Assembly: GCA_947499095.1 (NCBI GenBank)
Contig: CANMMR010000002.1
Coordinates: 186,001-250,000 of the forward strand
Direction: 5' to 3'
Length of the DNA: 64,000 bases
Source: an uncultured Erythrobacter sp.
Lineage (GTDB): Bacteria; Pseudomonadota; Alphaproteobacteria; Sphingomonadales; Sphingomonadaceae
Shown in pieces: positions 1 through 7,198 of the stretch. Under the pieces are notes generated by a model that saw nothing but the letters and a program-made list of their open reading frames with translations, made no database searches and was not told the DNA's origin. Positions within the stretch are counted from its first letter, which is position 1; each line of letters opens with the position of its first letter. The position numbers and the translations under genes were made by a program.

Positions 1-721
1 CCGCTTCGGTGCCGCCGAAGGGATCGGCGACGGTGGCCGACTTCACGAGCGAGACCTGGGCTACGCGAGCGATGAGCGAACCGTCTGCATCGGCATCGGC
101 ATTGGTGAGACCGACAACGGCATCGCTGCCGCCTTCGCCCTGGCCTGCGAACGTCGTACCCGGTGCGCCGGTGCCGGTGACGGCTTCGGCGAGCAGATTG
201 ACGTCGCTCGTCTGCCCGTCGGTCACGCCGCCGGGGGACGAAACGAGGACGAAGACCGTCAATGCTTCGTCGGCATCGAGCACGGGCGAAGCCTCGCCTG
301 CACCCAGCACGACATCGACTCCTTCGTCGTAAACGCCGTTTCCGTTCGTATCGTAAGCGATGCCATCGATGGTGACATCGAAATCGTTTCCTGTGCGACC
401 GGGGTCGGCAGTCAGATTGAATGCTTCCGGACCGTTGCCGGTGTTGGTAACTTCATAAGTGAGGACCGCCGAGCCACTGCCGATCGGCACCGCGCTGCCA
501 TCCTGCCACGTGGTCGTGACATTCAGCAGTTCGTCCACCTGGACTTCGACCGGGTTCGACACGACGGTGCGCGGCGTCACCCCGCCGTCGTCGTAGGTCG
601 CCGTCGCGATGTTCTCGATGATGGAGCCTGCAGGCACGCCATCGGCAAGCGCGGGTGAAGCAGCGAGGAGGGTTGCAAGGGCCAGCGTGCTGGCGGCGAG
701 CTGATGGCGTCGGTTATTCAT
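1..721 (-). CDS. exported repeat-type surface protein, N-terminal part (runs off the left edge)
   Basis: The frame is open from an ATG at 721 to the left edge, giving 240 codons without a stop. Residues 1-26 form a clear Sec signal peptide (MNNRRHQLAA start, cleavage after SPALA). The mature part opens with a GSIIENIATATYDD stretch and SNPVEVQV, then a TYEVTNTGNGPEAF stretch. This is the pattern of DUF11/CARDB-like beta-sandwich repeats in large secreted or surface proteins. Asp/Asn-rich turns (DTNGNGVYDEG) may bind calcium. The function is unknown and the C-terminus with any anchoring signal lies outside the window. No clear ribosome binding site precedes the start. Confidence 0.7.
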   Translation of the reverse strand, partial: MNNRRHQLAASTLALATLLAASPALADGVPAGSIIENIATATYDDGGVTPRTVVSNPVEVQVDELLNVTTTWQDGSAVPIGSGSAVLTYEVTNTGNGPEAFNLTADPGRTGNDFDVTIDGIAYDTNGNGVYDEGVDVVLGAGEASPVLDADEALTVFVLVSSPGGVTDGQTSDVNLLAEAVTGTGAPGTTFAGQGEGGSDAVVGLTNADADADGSLIARVAQVSLVKSATVADPFGGTEA

Positions 722-1058
722 GCCGCATACATTGCACGACGATGGTAAACGAACCGTTAGGAACTACGCATTTTTACGTAGGTGGAAGTTAATTGGTCTT
801 AAAGATTCTGGCGCAGCCCGACGCGATCCAGCCGATTACCTCCGCGCAGCAATGTTCACCCGCTTGCAAACGCCTCCGCCTCCCATCGAACAGCCGTATC
901 ACATGCAGGTTTAGGCAAATTAAAGCATGGGCAGCGCCTGGGATTGCAACGAACTTAACACTAGCCATCGTGCCGCAGCCTATCGCGGCCTTCGATTGCA
1001 GGGGTGTTCGCTCAGGGCATCGTGACTGAGCCGATGCGCGCAAAAATGCGGAAACCAC
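722..1058. other. intergenic region, nothing recognised
   Basis: This 337-base stretch lies between the surface-protein gene, which points left, and tRNA-Pro. Short reading frames exist on both strands but they overlap each other and show no recognisable protein pattern. The part nearest 722 is AT-richer and probably holds the promoter of the minus-strand surface-protein gene. Confidence 0.4.
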
Positions 1059-1135
1059 TGGTCGGGATGACTGGATTCGAACCAGCGACCCCCACACCCC
1101 CAGTATGGTGCGCTACCAGGCTGCGCTACATCCCG
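1059..1135 (-). tRNA. tRNA-Pro (anticodon GGG)
   Basis: The minus strand folds as a cloverleaf. The acceptor is CGGGATG/CATCCCG with an encoded CCA. The anticodon stem CCATA/TGTGG carries the loop CTGGGGG, giving anticodon GGG. The T arm contains GGTTCGAATCC. The flanks extend the acceptor helix: CCACTGGT lies just 5' of the mature end and ACCAGTGG covers the CCA and trailer, so the precursor could form a longer stem. Confidence 0.95.
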
Positions 1136-1368
1136 AAACCAGTGGAGGCGGCCCTATAGGCGGCAGGTCGGCACATGGCAAGCGCCAGTCTGACTCAAGC
1201 TCCCACGGAAGTTTGCGCGCGTCTTTGCGTCCAATTCGTTGCTAGTGCCCGGCATTGCTGCTAACCGCGCCCGCACTTCGGACGTGAGGGTGCGGGGCGG
1301 GCTTGAAGGGCCTGCATTCGCCGCCCATCTGCGACCGGTCGTTCATTCATTTCGACAGGTATATTTCA

Positions 1369-1695
1369 ATGCTCGATCTTCTCGCCGCCGCCGGTTCCGC
1401 TGGAAGCGCGCCTCCTGCATGGACCGGCTGGATCCTGCCGCTCGGCATGTTGTTGATCCTCTGGTTCCTGATCATCCGGCCGCAGATGCGCCAGCAGAAA
1501 CAGCATCGCGAGCGCGTCGCCAGCCTCCAGAAAGGCGATGAAGTCGTCACGCAGGGCGGCCTCGTCGGCAAGATCACCAAGGTCGAGGATCACTTCGTCC
1601 ATGTCGAACTCGCCAAGGGCATGATCGTGAAGGCGGTCCGCACCACCATCGGCGAAGTGCTGTCCTCGCGCGGTAAGCCCGCTGCGAACGACTGA
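1369..1695 (+). CDS. yajC: preprotein translocase subunit YajC
   Basis: YajC is the accessory inner-membrane subunit that associates with SecDF in the holotranslocon. The 108-residue product has one N-terminal membrane helix (about 18-37, WILPLGMLLILWFLIIRP) followed by the family's charged cytosolic segment QMRQQKQHRE and the conserved QKGDEVVTQGGLVGKI strand region. The ATG at 1369 is preferred over an upstream GTG at 1303 because the family starts directly before the helix and the extra residues do not resemble YajC. It is 19 bases upstream of secD, the usual yajC-secD-secF order, so the three are probably co-transcribed. Confidence 0.95.
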   Translation: MLDLLAAAGSAGSAPPAWTGWILPLGMLLILWFLIIRPQMRQQKQHRERVASLQKGDEVVTQGGLVGKITKVEDHFVHVELAKGMIVKAVRTTIGEVLSSRGKPAAND

Positions 1696-1714
1696 GCCGG
1701 GGACGCAAGCCGAC

Positions 1715-3313
1715 ATGCTCGATTTTCCCACCTGGCGTAAGGTCTGGCTGTGGTCGATCGCGATCATCGCCATGCTCGCCGCGCTGCCTTCGCTGCTGTC
1801 GGCGACTAGCGTTCGCTGGCCCGCTGCGCTGCCGCAGCCGATGGTCAACCTCGGCCTCGACCTTGCCGGCGGTAGCCACATCCTGCTCGAAGCCGATCCC
1901 GCCGATGTTGCGGCGCAGCGGCTCGAGAACATGGAAGAGAACGTCCGCAGCCTGATGCGCAATGCCGAGCCGCGCATCCGCATCGGCGACGTTTCGACCC
2001 GTGGCGGGCAACTGAGCTTCATCCTCGACGATCCTTCGCAGATGGACCGGGCGCGCGAGGTCATGCTGCCGTCGATCAACGGTACCGGCCTCGTGCGCGA
2101 GTGGGACCTGACGATGGAGGACGGCAATCGCATGATCCTCTCGCCCACCGCCGACGGCACCGACACTGCGGTAAACGACGCGATGGAAAGCGCGATCGAA
2201 GTCATCCGCAAGCGTATCGACGAGCTCGGCACGCGCGAGCCGACGATCATCCGCCAGGGCGACACGCGCATCGTGGTGCAGGTTCCGGGTCTCGAAGATC
2301 CCGAACAGTTGAAGGCGCTGCTGGGCGAAACGGCCGAGCTGGAATTCAAGCTGGTCGACCAGAACGCCCTGCCAAGCGATGTGGCCGAGGGCCGCGCTCC
2401 TCCGGGGAGCGAGATTTATCCATACGCCGCGACATCCGACTTTGCCGGACAGAACCTCGCCGTGCGTCGCCTCGGTGGCATCCGCGGTGACAATCTCACC
2501 GGCGCGCAGCAAAGCTTCGATCCGCAGACAAACGAGCCTGTGGTTACGATCCAGTTCGATAGCGACGGCGGCCGTCGCTTTGCCAAGCTGACGACCGAAA
2601 ACGTCGGCAAGCCCTTCGCCATCATCCTAGATGGCCAGGTCTTGTCAGCCCCCAATATCAACGAACCGATCCGTGGCGGGACCGCGCAGATTTCCGGTGG
2701 ATTCAGCGTCGAAACGGCTAACCGCCTCGCCATCTCGCTGCGCTCCGGCGCACTGCCGGTGGAACTGGCGGTGGTCGAGGAACGCACCGTCGGACCCGAT
2801 CTCGGCGCCGACTCGATCCGCAGCGGGATGCTGGCGATGGCCATCGGTTCGCTGCTGGTCATCGCGTTGATGATCGCGAGCTACGGCCGTTTCGGAGTCT
2901 ATGCCACGATAGCTCTGGTCATCAATATATTGATGTTGCTCGGGATCATGGCGGGCCTCGGCACGACGCTGACCCTGCCGGGCATCGCCGGCTTCGTGCT
3001 GACGATCGGTGCGGCAGTGGACGCCAACGTGTTGATCAACGAGCGCATTCGTGAAGAGCGCGCTCGTGGTCGCCGCGTGGTCGCTGCGGTCGAAACGGGC
3101 TATGCCGAGGCCAGCCGCGCGATCTACGATGCGAATATCACCAACTTTATCGCCGGTGTGTTGCTGTTCCTGTTCGGCTCCGGCCCGATCCGCGGCTTTG
3201 CGGTGGTGCTGGTGATCGGTCTGTTCACCAGCGTCTTCACCGCGGTGACGCTCACCCGAATGTGGGTCGCCGCGTGGCTGCGCAAGGCGCGGCCCAGCGA
3301 TCTGAACCTTTAA
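1715..3313 (+). CDS. secD: protein translocase subunit SecD
   Basis: SecD works with SecF to pull secreted proteins across the membrane using the proton gradient. The product is 532 residues. It has an N-terminal membrane helix, the periplasmic P1 domain starting with LGLDLAGGSHILLEAD, and the GALPVELAVVEERTVGPDLG stretch that precedes the five C-terminal helices. The transmembrane motif GAAVDANVLINERIREE carries the conserved Asp used in proton relay. Length and motif order are typical. It lies between yajC and secF with short gaps. Confidence 0.97.
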   Translation: MLDFPTWRKVWLWSIAIIAMLAALPSLLSATSVRWPAALPQPMVNLGLDLAGGSHILLEADPADVAAQRLENMEENVRSLMRNAEPRIRIGDVSTRGGQLSFILDDPSQMDRAREVMLPSINGTGLVREWDLTMEDGNRMILSPTADGTDTAVNDAMESAIEVIRKRIDELGTREPTIIRQGDTRIVVQVPGLEDPEQLKALLGETAELEFKLVDQNALPSDVAEGRAPPGSEIYPYAATSDFAGQNLAVRRLGGIRGDNLTGAQQSFDPQTNEPVVTIQFDSDGGRRFAKLTTENVGKPFAIILDGQVLSAPNINEPIRGGTAQISGGFSVETANRLAISLRSGALPVELAVVEERTVGPDLGADSIRSGMLAMAIGSLLVIALMIASYGRFGVYATIALVINILMLLGIMAGLGTTLTLPGIAGFVLTIGAAVDANVLINERIREERARGRRVVAAVETGYAEASRAIYDANITNFIAGVLLFLFGSGPIRGFAVVLVIGLFTSVFTAVTLTRMWVAAWLRKARPSDLNL

Positions 3314-3326
3314 GAGGAGGCGAGAA

Positions 3327-4304
3327 ATGCGACTTCTGAAACTCGTCCCCGACAATACGAACATCAAGTTCCTCAAATGGCGCATTCCGTTCTTCGTGGT
3401 CAGCATCCTGCTGATCGCGGCAAGTTGGGCGCTGGTGATGACCAAGGGCCTCAATTACGGCGTCGATTTCGCCGGCGGTCTGGAAGTGCGCGCAACCTTC
3501 ACGCAGAGCGCGGAGGCGCCGGTGACGGATCTGCGCGAGGACGTGGAGGCGCTCGGCTACGGCTCGCCGGTCGTCCAGCGTTTCGGCGAGGATAACCAGG
3601 TGTCGATCCGCGTGCGTCTGCCCGACGACGTGGCCGCGAACCAGGAGGCAGCGCAGGAAGCAGCCAACGAGGTGGTTCGGACCCTCCAGGCGGAATATCC
3701 TGACTTCCGGCTCGACGGGAACGACAACGTCTCCGGCAAGGTGTCGGGCGAGTTCCGGCAGACAGCAGTCTACGCGCTGCTTGCCGCCATGGCTGCGATC
3801 GCGCTCTACATCTGGATCCGGTTCGAATGGCAATTCGGCGTCGGCGCGCTGTTCGCGCTGTTCCACGATGTCAGCCTGACGCTCGGAATGTTCGCGTTGT
3901 TCCAGCTGGAATTCAGCCTCCAGATCATCGCCGCGATCCTGGCCATCATCGGCTATTCGCTGAATGACACCATCGTCATCTACGACCGGATCCGCGAAAA
4001 TTTGAAGAAATACCGCAAGATGCCGCTGCCGGAGCTACTGGATCTGTCGATCAACGAGACGCTGGCGCGCACTGTGATGACCTCGCTAACCCTGCTCGTC
4101 GCGCTGCTGCCGCTGCTCTTGTTCGGACCCGCCAGCCTGTTCGGCATGGTGGCCGGGATCACGTTGGGCCTGTTTGTCGGCACGTACAGTTCGGTCTATT
4201 CCGCGGCGCCGATCCTTGTGTGGTTGGGTGTGACCAGCGACAGCTTCGTGCCTGAAGAAACGGTGGCGGACGTGCAGGAGAAGAAAGCGCGCGGCGTCGT
4301 TTAG
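3327..4304 (+). CDS. secF: protein translocase subunit SecF
   Basis: SecF is the partner of SecD. The 325-residue product has a first membrane helix (about 17-36), the NYGVDFAGGLEVRATF motif at the start of the periplasmic domain, and a bundle of C-terminal helices. These include the signature IIGYSLNDTIVIYDRIREN with the conserved Asp and Arg. The start at 3327 is preceded by a strong Shine-Dalgarno (GAGGCGAGAA), 13 bases after the secD stop. The stop at 4304 is 9 bases from the end of the convergent glycosyltransferase gene. Confidence 0.97.
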   Translation: MRLLKLVPDNTNIKFLKWRIPFFVVSILLIAASWALVMTKGLNYGVDFAGGLEVRATFTQSAEAPVTDLREDVEALGYGSPVVQRFGEDNQVSIRVRLPDDVAANQEAAQEAANEVVRTLQAEYPDFRLDGNDNVSGKVSGEFRQTAVYALLAAMAAIALYIWIRFEWQFGVGALFALFHDVSLTLGMFALFQLEFSLQIIAAILAIIGYSLNDTIVIYDRIRENLKKYRKMPLPELLDLSINETLARTVMTSLTLLVALLPLLLFGPASLFGMVAGITLGLFVGTYSSVYSAAPILVWLGVTSDSFVPEETVADVQEKKARGVV

Positions 4305-4313
4305 GGTGTGAGA

Positions 4314-5504
4314 CTAAACCAGCGTATCGTAATAGGCGGCCAAGGCTTCGCCATTGGCCTCCCAGCTGAAATTCTCGACCGTCTGCGCGACTTTTTGCGG
4401 ATCGCGCGGCCGATCGAGAACGCGATAGATGCCTTCGCGCACGGCACGGGGTGTGCGGGCGACGATCACCCCCGCATCGGGCGATTGAACCACTTCGCGC
4501 GCGCCTCCGGCATCGGTGATGACCAGCGGCGTGCCGCAGGCGAGCGCCTCGATCCAGGCGTTGGCCAGTCCCTCGCTGCTCGACGGCAGCACCATGGCGT
4601 CCGCTGCCGACAGGATCGGCGGCAGGCTCGACGGCGGCTGGCTGCCGAGGAAATGCACCCGGTCGGCAATGCCGAGCTCGCCCGCGAGCTTTCGCAGGCA
4701 GTTTTCCTCCTCGCCCTTGCCGACCAGCAGGAGCCGCGCGCCGGGCAGATCGCCCAGCGCTTTCATGACTATGCCTTGACCCTTGCGCTCGATCAGCGCG
4801 CCGACGGCGACTAGCAGCCGCTCCTTCGGATCGTAGGGGTAGCCGTAAGTCTCGGCGATCGTGCGCCGCAACCCCGTATGGTCCAGCGGGCGAAACAGAT
4901 CGCGGTCGAGACCCGTGTAGTGGATGGCAATCGTTTCGCGCTGCATGCCCAGCGACGCCATATCGTCGGCCAGCGCCTCGCACACCGCGAGCAGGCCTGT
5001 TGCGCGCTTTCCGGTCTCGAGCAGCGCCTTGCGCCCGTAATTGCGCGAGCCCCAGTAATGGATGTCCGCCCCGCGCGCCTTCACGGTGAAGGGCAGGCCC
5101 AAGGCTTCGGCAATTGCCATCGCCGCCGGCCCGTCGGGATAGAAGAATTGCGCATCGACCAGATCGAACGGATTTTCGCGATGGAGCCGCTCTACTAGCG
5201 GCAACACGGCGCGGGCGATGCTTGCGGGGTTGAGCCGCCCGCCGACCTTGGGGATGAGCCGGAAGGTCGGGCGATGCACGGGTAGGCCGAACTCTTGGCT
5301 GTCGACGGCTGCGGCGCGCAGCGCGCGGTAATGGCCGAACACGATCGGCGGCAGTCCGATCGGATTGACGAGCGTGACGTCCCAATGCGTGTCGCGCTGC
5401 AGGGCCTCGAGCGACTTCGCGACAAAGATGCCGAAGCGGGGTTGGGTGGCATTGGGAAACAGCGTCGAAAGCGAGAGAAGCCGGCGGGTCTTGGAGACGC
5501 TCAC
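4314..5504 (-). CDS. GT4-family glycosyltransferase
   Basis: A 396-residue GT-B fold glycosyltransferase. The N-terminal half begins LLSLSTLFPNATQPRFGIF, the usual acceptor-binding opening. The C-terminal nucleotide-sugar domain contains VGALIERKGQGIVMKAL and the E-x7-E signature in SSSEGLANAWIEALACGTP (about 309-327), followed by DAGGAREVV. The sugar donor and acceptor cannot be read from the sequence; an envelope polysaccharide or glycolipid role is an inference. The start is GTG, overlapping the TGA stop of the upstream XRE gene (GTGA), so the two are probably translationally coupled. Confidence 0.85.
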   Translation of the reverse strand: MSVSKTRRLLSLSTLFPNATQPRFGIFVAKSLEALQRDTHWDVTLVNPIGLPPIVFGHYRALRAAAVDSQEFGLPVHRPTFRLIPKVGGRLNPASIARAVLPLVERLHRENPFDLVDAQFFYPDGPAAMAIAEALGLPFTVKARGADIHYWGSRNYGRKALLETGKRATGLLAVCEALADDMASLGMQRETIAIHYTGLDRDLFRPLDHTGLRRTIAETYGYPYDPKERLLVAVGALIERKGQGIVMKALGDLPGARLLLVGKGEEENCLRKLAGELGIADRVHFLGSQPPSSLPPILSAADAMVLPSSSEGLANAWIEALACGTPLVITDAGGAREVVQSPDAGVIVARTPRAVREGIYRVLDRPRDPQKVAQTVENFSWEANGEALAAYYDTLV

Positions 5505-6073
5505 AGCTTGCGGACCAGCATTTCGGCCACGGCAATCCAGGGGGCGTCCTTAATAACGTCCTGCTTTTGGCCCTGTCCCGGGGGAAGCACGCCGAGCAGA
5601 TCTCCCTGCCGGTCAATCAGCCGACCGAACGCGAAACGTCCGCCTTTCTTCGGCACCAGCACGTCGCGATTGATCGCGCGGGAGGCCTCGGACGGGTCGA
5701 GCTGGCGCAGCCAGAGCTGGTCGCCAGGGCGGTACTCGCCATGGGGATAGGCAATGTCGAGCACCATGAGCGCCCCTTCGCTGCCCAGATCGGTAGCGAG
5801 GATTGCGTCGCGCGGTGAAGCGAGCGCTTCGGGTCCGGCTTTCTCGAGCGACGCCACGATCTGGGGCTGCGCTGCCTTTTCGGAGCGGACCAGCAGTTCG
5901 GGATCGACATCGAGAGCGGCGGCGATGCGGTCCATCCATTTGATCGAAAGGTTGCGCATGCCCGTTTCTAGCCGCCCGACGGTTTGGGGGGTCGTCGGCG
6001 GATCGCAGGCTGCTGCGAGGTCGGCGAGGGTCATGCCCTTCTGCTTGCGAATGTCGCGTATGCGGTTGATCAT
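5501..6073 (-). CDS. XRE-family transcriptional regulator with S24-like C-terminal domain
   Basis: The 190-residue product starts MINRIRDIRKQKGMTLADLA, a helix-turn-helix of the XRE/Cro type (about 5-60, with the recognition region around TPQTVGRLETG). The C-terminal half (about 85-190) has YRPGDQLWLRQLDPSEASRA and INRDVLVPKKGGRFAFGRLI, a layout like the LexA/CI-type S24 peptidase fold. No convincing Ser-Lys dyad in the expected context is seen, so it may be non-cleaving. The ATG at 6073 is chosen because it starts the HTH directly. It is divergent from the DUF6456 gene (88 bases between starts) and overlaps the glycosyltransferase gene downstream. Confidence 0.8.
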   Translation of the reverse strand: MINRIRDIRKQKGMTLADLAAACDPPTTPQTVGRLETGMRNLSIKWMDRIAAALDVDPELLVRSEKAAQPQIVASLEKAGPEALASPRDAILATDLGSEGALMVLDIAYPHGEYRPGDQLWLRQLDPSEASRAINRDVLVPKKGGRFAFGRLIDRQGDLLGVLPPGQGQKQDVIKDAPWIAVAEMLVRKL

Positions 6074-6133
6074 CGCTCGTCCTAATAACCGATTTGGTTT
6101 TTCGTCTTTCCTACACGAACCTGTCCGACGCAA

Positions 6134-6160
6134 GTGGTTTCTCCAACCACAGGAGAAACC
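6134..6160 (+). promoter_or_regulatory. paired alternative hairpins covering the ribosome binding site of the DUF6456 gene
   Basis: GGTTTCTCC (6136-6144) and GGAGAAACC (6152-6160) form a perfect 9-bp inverted repeat with a 7-base loop, and the right arm contains the Shine-Dalgarno AGGAGA just before the ATG at 6162. An overlapping inverted repeat, GTGGTT (6134-6139) with AACCAC (6145-6150), cannot form at the same time and would free the Shine-Dalgarno. Alternatively the dyad is an operator for the divergent XRE regulator. The structure is seen; the function is inferred. Confidence 0.5.
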
Positions 6161-6161
6161 G

Positions 6162-6635
6162 ATGCCCCGCAAATTCGTCGAACGCGAACTGACTCCCGAA
6201 GGACCGCGCCGTGCAGGCAGCGCCCGCCCCCGCCGCCGAAGTGTCACCGTGAACCTCGCCGAATCGCCGCTGACATGGCTTCATTCGCGCGGCCATCTGT
6301 CCGACCGGCAGTTCGATGCCGGCGAGCGCCTTCGCGCGGATTACGAGCGCGCGCAACTCTCGCCGTCGGTGACCATGCGCTGGGACCCGGTCCGCGTGGA
6401 TGGCGGCGGTGGTGACGGGTTGACGCCATCGGAGCGCCAATTGTCGGCCAAGTCGCGCTTCGACGGCGCGATGGCGGAGGCGGGGCCGGGGCTGAAGGAT
6501 ATTCTGTGGCGCGTCGCCTGCGCCTGCGAGGGGCTGCCCTATGCGGAAAAGGCGCTCGAATGGCCCGCGCGTAGCGGCAAGCTGGTGCTCAAGCTCGCGC
6601 TCGATAGGGTGGCGGATTTCTACCGGATCCGCTGA
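6162..6635 (+). CDS. DUF6456 domain-containing protein
   Basis: The 157-residue protein has a basic N-terminus (PRRRSVTVNLAESPLTWLHSR) and a helical core containing HLSDRQFDAGERLRADYERA, then LKDILWRVACACEGLPYAEK and LKLALDRVADFYR. This matches the DUF6456 family found in alphaproteobacteria, which is thought to be DNA-associated; no biochemical role is established that I know of. The ATG at 6162 follows AGGAGAAACCG. The frame is open upstream to about 5754 but that part only mirrors the XRE gene. The 3' end overlaps the convergent UDG-like gene by 16 bases. Confidence 0.75.
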   Translation: MPRKFVERELTPEGPRRAGSARPRRRSVTVNLAESPLTWLHSRGHLSDRQFDAGERLRADYERAQLSPSVTMRWDPVRVDGGGGDGLTPSERQLSAKSRFDGAMAEAGPGLKDILWRVACACEGLPYAEKALEWPARSGKLVLKLALDRVADFYRIR

Positions 6636-7198
6636 GCGACTTCCCGGCGTAGTGCGGGCAGCACCTTCGCCTCGAACCATGGATGGTCGCGCATGAACAG
6701 CGTGCTGCGCCAGGCAGGGTGGGGGAGGGGCAGGAAGTGCGGTAGGAAGTCTCGCCAGTGCCGGATGCGCCGGGCCATCGTCCAGCTTTTCGTCTCCGGC
6801 AGATAGGCGCGTTGGGCGTAGGTGCCGACGAGCAGGGTCAGGCGGTCGGCGGGCAGTGCGGCCAGAATCCGCTCGTGCCATGTCGGCGCGCATTCGGGGC
6901 GGGGCGGCTTGTCGCCACCACTTGCCTTGCCGGGGTAGCAGAAACCCATCGGGACGAGCGCGACCCGGTCGGGATCGTACATCTGCGTCTTGGTCAGCCC
7001 GGTCCATTCCCGCAGCCGGTCGCCACTGGCATCATCCCATGGAATGCCGCTGGCGTGCACCTTCGATCCGGGGGCCTGACCGATGATAAGCAAGCGAGAC
7101 GCCGATGAGAAGCTCAACACCGGGCGAACGCCAAGCGGCAGGTGCTCCGCGCACAGTGTGCAGTCGCGGATTTCGCGTTTCAGCGCTTTTGCGCTCAT
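6620..7198 (-). CDS. uracil-DNA glycosylase family protein
   Basis: A 192-residue protein of the UDG superfamily, which excises damaged bases. It has an N-terminal CTLCAEHLPLGVRPVL with two Cys, then LLIIGQAPGSKVHASGIPW (about 36-54) containing the GQAPG active-site loop. It continues with DDASGDRLREW and the C-terminal LPHPAWRSTLFM loop with the conserved HP. It is shorter than family 4 enzymes, and only two N-terminal Cys are visible instead of an obvious four-Cys FeS set. Its ATG overlaps the stop of uup (ATGA), suggesting coupling. Confidence 0.75.
   Translation of the reverse strand: MSAKALKREIRDCTLCAEHLPLGVRPVLSFSSASRLLIIGQAPGSKVHASGIPWDDASGDRLREWTGLTKTQMYDPDRVALVPMGFCYPGKASGGDKPPRPECAPTWHERILAALPADRLTLLVGTYAQRAYLPETKSWTMARRIRHWRDFLPHFLPLPHPAWRSTLFMRDHPWFEAKVLPALRREVAQRIR

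Noticed and set aside
720-750. GAAC-N6-GAAC near the start of the surface-protein gene as a LexA box
   Set aside because: The spacer is six bases, while the alphaproteobacterial box needs seven.
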